A DNA stretch of 6,818 bases from Bifidobacterium breve. Its GTDB lineage: Bacteria; Actinomycetota; Actinomycetes; Mycobacteriales; Mycobacteriaceae. The position numbers and the translations under genes are program-made. The stretch is taken from the NCBI GenBank assembly GCA_943331415.1, contig CALQLM010000060.1:1-6818 (forward strand), read 5' to 3'. Below the pieces are notes generated by a model, which worked only from the letters and a program-made list of their open reading frames with translations, searched no databases and was not told where the DNA came from. Below, piece by piece: positions 1-6,818 of the stretch (its first letter is position 1; the number at the start of each line of letters is the position of its first letter).

Positions 1-383
1 AGCAGTTGGTCCACTTCATCGCCGGGGACGAAGTCACCGCCGTGGCCGCGGGCCGACCAGTAGTGGACGACCTTGGAGCCGCCCGGAATCGGATAGCTGA
101 CCGGGCCCAGCCGCGGGCCCAGATGCGCGCGTTGGCCGGTCTCCTCGAAGATCTCGCGGACGGCGGCGACCGGTTCGGTCTCGCCCGGATCGAGTTTGCC
201 TTTCGGCAGTGACCAGTCGTCGTACCGGGGACGGTGAACCACCGCTACCCGGGTGTCACCGGAATCAGGATCCGGCTGCCATAACACTGCGCCCGCAGCC
301 AATATTGGCTCGCCGCTATTCGCCTTGTTGGATCCGTTATGCGTCTTGTCGGATCCGCTATTCGCCTTGTCGGATGGAGTCAC
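1..383 (-). CDS. mutT1: MutT1-type Nudix hydrolase, N-terminal part (cut by left window edge)
   Basis: This Nudix hydrolase resembles mycobacterial MutT1, which degrades oxidised guanine nucleotides and diadenosine polyphosphates and so protects against mutation. About 127 codons are visible. The domain begins near residue 27 (ILAAGAVLW), and [16 protein letters not shown] precedes the Nudix box at residues 62-84. The box has G62, five residues, E68, seven residues, then REIFEETG with the metal-binding glutamates E77, E80 and E81; the usual final hydrophobic residue is Q84. The M. tuberculosis protein has a C-terminal histidine-phosphatase domain, which would lie beyond the window. I chose GTG at 381-383 because an in-frame TAA lies only eight codons upstream and no ATG is available; a GAAG about 8 bases upstream is a weak ribosome site. 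TTG at residue 28 is the alternative start and would remove the repeat-encoded tail. The gene lies 53 bp downstream of ppk1 on the same strand, so co-transcription is likely. Confidence 0.9.
   Translation of the reverse strand, partial: MTPSDKANSGSDKTHNGSNKANSGEPILAAGAVLWQPDPDSGDTRVAVVHRPRYDDWSLPKGKLDPGETEPVAAVREIFEETGQRAHLGPRLGPVSYPIPGGSKVVHYWSARGHGGDFVPGDEVDQL
313..375. repeat. Three 21-bp tandem repeats inside the 5' end of mutT1
   Basis: Three head-to-tail 21-bp units lie at 313-333, 334-354 and 355-375. Units 1 and 3 differ at one base; unit 2 differs from unit 3 at three. The period is a multiple of three, so on the minus strand the array stays in the mutT1 frame. It encodes three hydrophilic heptapeptides at about residues 4-24: [14 protein letters not shown] and SNKANSG. 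These precede the conserved Nudix fold, so the array probably encodes a flexible tail. The array becomes noncoding leader if translation starts at the downstream TTG instead of the GTG. Confidence 0.9.
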
Positions 384-436
384 AGGTGTTCTTCGGTTGC
401 CTTAACTGCCGCGCACTGATTGAGGGTCGATTCCAC

Positions 437-2590
437 TCAGGACTGCCGATGTTTTTCCATCAGCCACACCTGATGGTCGCGCACCCGCTGGCCATCCTGC
501 GGCGCCGCGGTCCAGTTACCGTCCGAGCCGAGTTCCCAGCAGCGAGTCGACGGATGCATCGTGGAATCGAATACCTCGTTGAGATAGCCGGTCAGCCGAC
601 GGTCCTTGACCTGTGCCATCACCTCGACTCGGCGGTCGAGGTTGCGGTGCATCATGTCGGCGCTGCCGATCCAGAATTCGTCGATCGCCTCGAAATGCAT
701 GACCCGGGAATGCTCCAGAAACTGACCGAGTATCGAGCGAACCGTGATGTTCTCCGAGAAGCCGTCGACGCCGGGTCGCAGCGCGCAGATGCCACGCACC
801 ACGACCTCGACCCGGACCCCGGCCTGCGAGGCGCGGTAGAGGCCGTCGATGATGCCCTCGTCGACGATCGCATTCGCTTTGATCCGGATCCGGCCGGTCC
901 GGCCTTCCCGGTGCGCGGCGGTCTCGCGTTCGATGCGTTCGAGGATTCCCTTCCGGATTCCTTCCGGGGCCACCAGCAGGTTGCGGTAGCCCACTTTGCG
1001 CGAGTAGCCGGTGAGTGAGTTGAACAGGTCGGTGAGGTCCGCGCCGATATCGGGCGCGGCCGTCAGCAGCCCGACGTCCTCGTAGAGTCGAGCGGTCTTC
1101 GGGTTGTAGTTGCCGGTCCCGATATGGCAGTAGCGCCGGATGGTCGCGCCTTCGCGCCGCACTACCAGGCAGGTCTTGCAGTGGGTCTTCAGACCTACGA
1201 GTCCGTACACCACGTGCACGCCGGCGTCTTCGAGTGCGCGTGCCCATTTGATATTGGCCCGCTCGTCGAAACGCGCCTTGAGTTCGACGAGAGCGACCAC
1301 CTGTTTGCCCGCGCCGGCCGCCTCAATCAGGGCGTTGACGATCGGCGAGTCACCGGAGGTGCGGTACAGGGTCTGCTTGATCGCCAGTACGTGCGGATCG
1401 GCGGCGGCCTGCTCGATGAATCGCTGAACGCTGGTGGAGAACGACTCGTAGGGGTGGTGAACGAGCACGTCTCCGTCGCGCAGGGTGGCGAAAATACTCT
1501 TCGGTGTCTCGCGTTCTCCGAAGGCCGGGTTGGTGGCCGGCACGAAGGGAGGATCCTTGAGTGCCGGGCGGTCGACCGCGTAGATCTGCCACAGTGCGGA
1601 CAGATCCAGAAGTCCGGGCAACTGCACCACGTCACCGGGGTCCACATCGAGTTCGCGCAGCAACAGCCCCATCATGTGCTCGCTCATATCACCGGAGATC
1701 TCCAGACGCACCGGCGGCCCGAACCGGCGACGGGCCAGTTCGCGTTCCAGTGCCTGTAGCAGATCCTCGTCGCGGTCCTCGACGTCCATATCGGCGTTGC
1801 GGGTGATCCGGAAGGCGTGCCGTTCGACGATCTCCATACCGGGGAACAGCGCGGGCAGGAAGGCCGCGATGAGTTCTTCCATCGGCAGGAAGCGGATGGT
1901 CTCGGTGTCGCCAACGGTGCTGTTGAGCCGCACGAACCGGTCGACGTTGTCGGGCACCTTCACGCGGGCGAAGTGCTGGCCGCCGTCCTCGGGGGTTCGG
2001 ACGGTGACCGCGAGGTTCAGGCTGAGCCCGCTGACGAATGGAAACGGATGGGCCGGATCGACGGCGAGCGGTGTCAGAACCGGGAACACCTGCTCCTGAA
2101 AATAGTTCGACAGGTCGGCACGTTCGGTATCGGAGAGGTCCGCCCAACCGATGATGGAGATTCCGTGCTGAGCCAGAGCCGGTCGAACCGAATCCAGAAA
2201 CACCAACGCATGCCGGGTGGCGAGTTGTCGGGTGCGATCTTCAAGGCGGCGAAGCTGCTCGCGCGGGGTGAGCCCGTCGGCGGAGCGAACGGTCAAGCCC
2301 ATCTCGTCACGACGCTTGAGGCCGGCGACCCGGACCATGTAGAACTCATCGAGGTTGGAGGCGAAGATCGCCAGGAACTTGGCCCGCTCAAGCAGGGGGA
2401 GTGAGGTGTCCGCGGCCAGCGCCAGCACCCGTGCGTTGAAATCCAGCCAGCTCAGCTCGCGGTTGAGATAGCGGTTCTCCGGCAGGGGGTTGTCGATGGC
2501 TGCCGCGGTGGCGGCCGGCGGAGCCTCCGGTGCGGCATCGGTGGTCTCGCGGTCCCCCGACGCGCGGGACCTGGTCTCGGCCTCGGTCAT
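437..2590 (-). CDS. ppk: Polyphosphate kinase 1
   Basis: PPK1 reversibly transfers the terminal phosphate of ATP onto inorganic polyphosphate. The 717-residue length fits the family. Residues 1-38 are a low-complexity, Ala/Pro-rich extension. The N domain begins at about 39 with [18 protein letters not shown], followed by [22 protein letters not shown]. The head domain runs to about 330, and two phospholipase-D-like C domains follow. The autophosphorylated histidine is H489 in [18 protein letters not shown], equivalent to E. coli His435. H627 in LEHSRV matches E. coli His592. [27 protein letters not shown] and [15 protein letters not shown] are further conserved blocks. ATG at 2588-2590 is preceded by AGGGGA about 10 bases upstream, a slightly distant ribosome site. 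The gene lies between cofC (71-bp gap) and mutT1 (53-bp gap) on one strand, the order known in mycobacteria. I see no truncation or frameshift. Confidence 0.98.
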   Translation of the reverse strand: MTEAETRSRASGDRETTDAAPEAPPAATAAAIDNPLPENRYLNRELSWLDFNARVLALAADTSLPLLERAKFLAIFASNLDEFYMVRVAGLKRRDEMGLTVRSADGLTPREQLRRLEDRTRQLATRHALVFLDSVRPALAQHGISIIGWADLSDTERADLSNYFQEQVFPVLTPLAVDPAHPFPFVSGLSLNLAVTVRTPEDGGQHFARVKVPDNVDRFVRLNSTVGDTETIRFLPMEELIAAFLPALFPGMEIVERHAFRITRNADMDVEDRDEDLLQALERELARRRFGPPVRLEISGDMSEHMMGLLLRELDVDPGDVVQLPGLLDLSALWQIYAVDRPALKDPPFVPATNPAFGERETPKSIFATLRDGDVLVHHPYESFSTSVQRFIEQAAADPHVLAIKQTLYRTSGDSPIVNALIEAAGAGKQVVALVELKARFDERANIKWARALEDAGVHVVYGLVGLKTHCKTCLVVRREGATIRRYCHIGTGNYNPKTARLYEDVGLLTAAPDIGADLTDLFNSLTGYSRKVGYRNLLVAPEGIRKGILERIERETAAHREGRTGRIRIKANAIVDEGIIDGLYRASQAGVRVEVVVRGICALRPGVDGFSENITVRSILGQFLEHSRVMHFEAIDEFWIGSADMMHRNLDRRVEVMAQVKDRRLTGYLNEVFDSTMHPSTRCWELGSDGNWTAAPQDGQRVRDHQVWLMEKHRQS

Positions 2591-2642
2591 GGCCTAATCA
2601 TCCCCTATTGCCGAAGTCTGCGGACGGCTGCTGCTGAATAAG

Positions 2643-2656
2643 CCCCCAACAGGGGG
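2643..2656 (-). terminator. Small GC hairpin between cofC and ppk (possible weak terminator or attenuator)
   Basis: The minus-strand transcript has a perfect five-pair stem, CCCCC-TGTT-GGGGG. It begins five bases after the cofC stop and is followed by CTTATT rather than a real run of U. Its position fits a partial terminator or an RNA-stabilising stem between cofC and ppk. The short stem and poor U tract make true termination doubtful. Confidence 0.35.
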
Positions 2657-2661
2657 TGAAC

Positions 2662-4392
<1,731 letters not shown>

Positions 4393-4396
4393 GGCG

Positions 4397-5554
4397 ATGA
4401 CAGGTTTCTCTGGGTCTGATTTTTTCTCTGGGTCTGATTTCTTCGGGACCGAGCGCTATGGCGATTCAACGCGCGCCGTCAAAGCGGTTGAGGGTGAGGC
4501 GATCCCGGGTCAGCCGGTGTCGGGGTTTCCGGTGCCGGCATCGGCGTTTCACCTCTCTGATGACGAGGGCAGCGAATCGCACGTCTACGGCCGCTATTCC
4601 AATCCCACTTGGAGCCGCCTCGAGTCGGCGCTGGCGAATCTGGAAGCAGCGAGTGCGGCATTGGTCTTCGGCTCCGGTATGGCCGCGCTCACCGCCGCAT
4701 TGCGCGTCCTGGTCAGGCCCGGCTCAGTGCTCGTCGTTCCTGGTGACGGTTATTACCAGGTGCGCCGTTATGCCCGGGAAAGTCTTGCCCCGCTCGGTGT
4801 CGTCGTGCGCGAGGTGGCTGCGGCAGATCTGTGTGAAGCCGCTGAGTCCGCCGACGTCGTGCTGGCCGAGACGCCCACAAATCCGCGACTCGATGTGGTG
4901 GACCTCCCACGGCTGGGCGGAATCTGCCGCGAGCGTGGAGGCCGCCTGCTGGTCGATAACACCACCGCGACACCGCTGGGCCAGCAACCGCTGACCCTCG
5001 GCGCCGATCTTGTGGTGGCCAGCGCCACCAAAGCGCTCGCCGGGCATAGCGATCTGCTCGCCGGGTACGTCGCGGGCAGCCGTTCTGACTTGATCGCCGC
5101 TGTCGAACGTGAACGGCTACTGGCCGGTCCGATCCTCGGCGCGATCGAAGCATGGATGCTGCTGCGCAGCATCGGAACCTTCGGTCTGCGATTCGAACGT
5201 CAATGTCAGAACGCGTTGGCGCTGGCCGCCGAACTCCGGGGACACCCTCGGGTACGCGCGGTGCGCTATCCCGGATTGCCCAGTGATCCGTCCCACTCGA
5301 TCGCGGCTACTCAGATGCGGCGGTTCGGCGGACTGGTATCCGTTGAGCTCGCGGATGCCGAGGCCGTGCATGCTCTGGTGCGGCGCAGTGAACTACTGGT
5401 GGCAGCCACCAGTTTCGGTGGGATCCATACCTCGGTGGATCGCCGCGCCCGCTGGAGTGATGACGTACCGAGCGGTTTCGCCCGGATCTCGGCAGGTATC
5501 GAGGACACCGACGACCTGGTGGCTGACGTCCGGCGGGCGCTGGACGCGGACTGA
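4397..5554 (+). CDS. PLP-dependent enzyme of the cystathionine gamma-synthase/lyase family (divergent)
   Basis: A 385-residue member of the Cys/Met-metabolism PLP family. Residues 64-71 (YGRYSNPT) match the phosphate-binding YSRxxNPT motif, and GSGMAA (92-97) the phosphate loop. ETPTNP (158-163) and VDNTTATP (186-193) follow, with D187 placed to bind the pyridine nitrogen. SATKALAGHSD (209-219) carries the PLP lysine K212. RISAGIED (363-370) holds the substrate-carboxylate arginine R363. Two positions are unusual: the canonical YGGT/YGGS is YYQV (119-122), and the glutamate in canonical GGVES is H344 in GGIHT. The C-terminal loop is also several residues shorter than in E. coli MetB. The substrate may therefore not be cystathionine, and automatic names such as cystathionine gamma-lyase should be treated as family labels. 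It starts four bases after gpsA and ends 36 bp before ddl, so the three are probably co-transcribed. The N-terminus contains an internal duplication. Confidence 0.9.
   Translation: MTGFSGSDFFSGSDFFGTERYGDSTRAVKAVEGEAIPGQPVSGFPVPASAFHLSDDEGSESHVYGRYSNPTWSRLESALANLEAASAALVFGSGMAALTAALRVLVRPGSVLVVPGDGYYQVRRYARESLAPLGVVVREVAAADLCEAAESADVVLAETPTNPRLDVVDLPRLGGICRERGGRLLVDNTTATPLGQQPLTLGADLVVASATKALAGHSDLLAGYVAGSRSDLIAAVERERLLAGPILGAIEAWMLLRSIGTFGLRFERQCQNALALAAELRGHPRVRAVRYPGLPSDPSHSIAATQMRRFGGLVSVELADAEAVHALVRRSELLVAATSFGGIHTSVDRRARWSDDVPSGFARISAGIEDTDDLVADVRRALDAD
4406..4441 (+). repeat. 18-bp direct duplication at the 5' end of the PLP enzyme gene
   Basis: Two adjacent 18-bp units, 4406-4423 (ttctctgggtctgatttt) and 4424-4441, differ only at the last base. 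They stay in frame and encode FSGSDF twice at residues 4-15, before the conserved fold. The duplication leaves the downstream frame intact. It is Phe/Ser/Gly/Asp-rich and is probably a dispensable leader. Confidence 0.9.
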
Positions 5555-5590
5555 GGTGTCAGCCGGTCCGGGCTGTAGCCTCTCTAGTTT

Positions 5591-6646
5591 GTGACTGCCC
5601 GTCCTGACCGCACCCGGATCCGAGTCGCCGTCGTCTACGGTGGCCGCAGCTCCGAGCATGCGATTTCGTGTGTGTCGGCGGGCAGCATCCTGCGCCATCT
5701 TGATCCGCAGCGCTTTGAGGTGATCCCGGTCGGCATCACCACCGACGGCATGTGGCTGCGCACCGATGCGCGCCCGGATGACCTGACCATCACCGACCGG
5801 CGACTGCCGAGGGTCCACGGTGAGTCTGAAACACCGCTTGCTCTGGCCGCGGAGATCCTGGCCGCGGTGGACGTGGTGTTCCCGATCCTGCACGGACCCT
5901 ATGGCGAAGACGGCACCATCCAGGGTCTGTTGGAGCTTGCCGATGTGCCCTATGTCGGCGCCGGGGTGTTCGCCAGTGCTGCCGGGATGGATAAGGAATT
6001 CTCCAAGAAGCTGTGTGCGGCTTCCGGGCTTCCGATTGGCGATTATGTGGTGTTACGTCCTCGGCAGGCCAGCCCGACCGCTGAAGACCTTGAGCGCCTT
6101 GGTTTTCCGCTTTTCGTCAAACCGGCCCGCGGTGGTTCCTCGATTGGTGTCAGCCGGGTCGCCTCAGCGGGCGAACTCCACTTGGCGATCGCCGTGGCAC
6201 GCCGGCACGATCCGAAGGTCATCATCGAGGCCGCGATCGACGGCCGCGAGTTGGAATGCGGGGTGTTGGAGTTCCCTGACGGAACGGTCAAGGCCAGCGC
6301 CATCGGCGAGATCACGGTGCCGGGGGTGGGCGTCTACGACTTCGATACAAAATATCTCGATGATGCCGCCGAACTTGACGTCCCTGCCGCTCTGGATGGC
6401 GAGGTTGCAGATGAGTTGCGGCGCTTGGCGATTCGCACCTTTGCTGCATTTGACTGCCAGGGTTTGGCGAGGGTTGACTTCTTTCTGACCGAGCGGGGGC
6501 CAGTGGTCAATGAAATCAACACCATGCCCGGATTCACCACCATCTCAATGTTTCCGCGAATGTGGGGCGCCAGCGGAGTGGATTATCCGACTCTGCTGGG
6601 CACCATGGTGGACACCGCTCTGGCTCGGGGTACCGGACTGCGCTGA
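5591..6646 (+). CDS. ddlA: D-alanine--D-alanine ligase
   Basis: Ddl joins two D-alanines using ATP in the cytosol, making the dipeptide end of the peptidoglycan precursor. It is the target of D-cycloserine. The 351-residue protein shows [17 protein letters not shown] (17-33), [16 protein letters not shown] (101-116) and the ATP-grasp loop [16 protein letters not shown] (175-190), with K177 binding ATP. E213 lies in [18 protein letters not shown]254-Y255 ([10 protein letters not shown]) is the tyrosine pattern of D-Ala-D-Ala ligases rather than Van-type D-lactate ligases. D296, E308 and N310 ([14 protein letters not shown]) bind metal. From memory the M. tuberculosis enzyme has about 373 residues; the shortening here falls at about 75-90 and 243-248, outside the catalytic motifs. 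GTG 5591-5593 is the only plausible start and lacks a recognisable ribosome site. The stop codon lies in the first unit of a 16-bp repeat array. Confidence 0.97.
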   Translation: MTARPDRTRIRVAVVYGGRSSEHAISCVSAGSILRHLDPQRFEVIPVGITTDGMWLRTDARPDDLTITDRRLPRVHGESETPLALAAEILAAVDVVFPILHGPYGEDGTIQGLLELADVPYVGAGVFASAAGMDKEFSKKLCAASGLPIGDYVVLRPRQASPTAEDLERLGFPLFVKPARGGSSIGVSRVASAGELHLAIAVARRHDPKVIIEAAIDGRELECGVLEFPDGTVKASAIGEITVPGVGVYDFDTKYLDDAAELDVPAALDGEVADELRRLAIRTFAAFDCQGLARVDFFLTERGPVVNEINTMPGFTTISMFPRMWGASGVDYPTLLGTMVDTALARGTGLR

Positions 6647-6730
6647 GGCCGGACTGTGCTGAGGCCGGACTGTGCTGGGGCCGGACTGTGCTGGGGCCGG
6701 ACTGTGCTGAGGCCGCAGTGTGCTCAGGCC
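6635..6730. repeat. Six 16-bp tandem repeats spanning the convergent ddlA/DUF3515 gene ends
   Basis: Six head-to-tail units start at 6635, 6651, 6667, 6683, 6699 and 6715, with consensus ggactgtgctgaggcc. Unit 1 has one change (cgct for tgct), units 3 and 4 share a change (ctgggg), units 2 and 5 match the consensus, and unit 6 is most diverged with 13 of 16 matches. Each unit ends in the palindrome GGCC. Unit 1 holds the last three sense codons and TGA of ddlA, and unit 6 holds the stop of the opposing gene. Because 16 is not a multiple of three, added copies can be tolerated only beyond the coding ends. There is no U-rich terminator in the gap, only a weak five-pair stem, CTGAG 6707-6711 with CTCAG 6723-6727. 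Confidence 0.93.
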
Positions 6731-6818
6731 GCCGGCCCCGGACGGATCGGCACGGCCGGCATGGTTCGTGCGATCACCCCGGATAACGTCTGGATGGGCG
6801 TTGGCCCCGAATCGGCCG
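6724..6818 (-). CDS. DUF3515-family protein, C-terminal end (cut by right window edge)
   Basis: Only the last 30 residues and the stop are visible. The minus strand reads ADSGPTPIQTLSGVIARTMP, then AVPIRPGPAA and TGA at 6724-6726. The SGPTPIQ-x-LS segment is what I recall near the C-terminus of DUF3515 membrane-anchored proteins. The position also fits, since M. tuberculosis Rv2980, of this family, converges on ddlA in the same way. The family has no established function. The stop codon lies in the last unit of the 16-bp repeat array. The frame was too short to be flagged by length, so the call rests on motif, orientation and synteny. Confidence 0.72.
   Translation of the reverse strand, partial: ADSGPTPIQTLSGVIARTMPAVPIRPGPAA

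Noticed and set aside
209..1018. 269-residue plus-strand open frame
   Set aside because: It lies antisense to the mutT1 5' end and the conserved ppk 3' end. Its Cys/Arg-rich heptad repeat is only the opposite strand of the mutT1 repeat. No family features.
1124..1759. 211-residue plus-strand open frame
   Set aside because: It lies entirely antisense to conserved ppk sequence. Long antisense frames are expected in GC-rich DNA, and this one has no recognisable domain.
1817..2404. 195-residue plus-strand open frame
   Set aside because: It is antisense to the ppk N and head domains, with composition typical of a shadow frame and no recognisable domain.
6707..6727. Rho-independent terminator between ddlA and DUF3515
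   Set aside because: The stem is only five pairs with an 11-base loop and no U tract, so I do not call it a terminator.
6635..6730. CRISPR array
   Set aside because: The 16-bp units are directly adjacent with no spacers, and there are no cas genes nearby.
6562..6786. 74-residue plus-strand frame through the 16-bp repeats
   Set aside because: It overlaps the end of ddlA out of frame and then reads the repeat array. The 16-bp period shifts frame at each unit, so no real repeat protein results.

Overview
The window is about 6.8 kb of GC-rich, densely packed chromosomal core sequence from an actinobacterium. The gene order mutT1 / ppk / cofC (fbiD) on one strand, facing gpsA / ddl and a convergent DUF3515 gene, matches the Mycobacterium tuberculosis Rv2985-Rv2980 block in inverted orientation. 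A PLP enzyme of the cystathionine gamma-synthase/lyase family sits between gpsA and ddl. Together with an F420 biosynthesis gene, this points to the Mycobacteriales; a Nocardia-, Rhodococcus- or Gordonia-like genus is my inference from the protein sequences. I see no phage, IS element, CRISPR array, tRNA or rRNA.

Left half (minus strand, read right to left): cofC/fbiD (2662-3291, F420 biosynthesis), then a 71-bp gap with a small GC hairpin, then ppk1 (437-2590, polyphosphate kinase), then a 53-bp gap and the N-terminal part of mutT1 (1-383, Nudix hydrolase, cut off by the window edge). A 90-bp spacer (3292-3381) separates this group from the divergent plus-strand group.

Right half (plus strand): gpsA (3382-4392, glycerol-3-phosphate synthesis), a CGS/CGL-like PLP enzyme (4397-5554) starting only 4 bp after gpsA, and ddl (5591-6646, D-Ala-D-Ala ligase). 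These look like one operon joining lipid-precursor, sulfur or amino-acid, and peptidoglycan-precursor metabolism. The last 31 codons (stop included) of a convergent DUF3515-family gene (6724-6818, minus) close the window.

The genes are ordinary housekeeping genes, and I found no new multi-gene system. The less expected signal is a set of three unrelated short tandem repeats, each at a gene end. A 21-bp x3 array encodes an in-frame heptapeptide tail at the N-terminus of MutT1. An 18-bp x2 array encodes FSGSDF twice at the N-terminus of the PLP enzyme. A 16-bp x6 array fills the gap between the convergent ddl and DUF3515 genes and contains both stop codons. The PLP enzyme also departs from canonical CGS/CGL at two active-site motifs.
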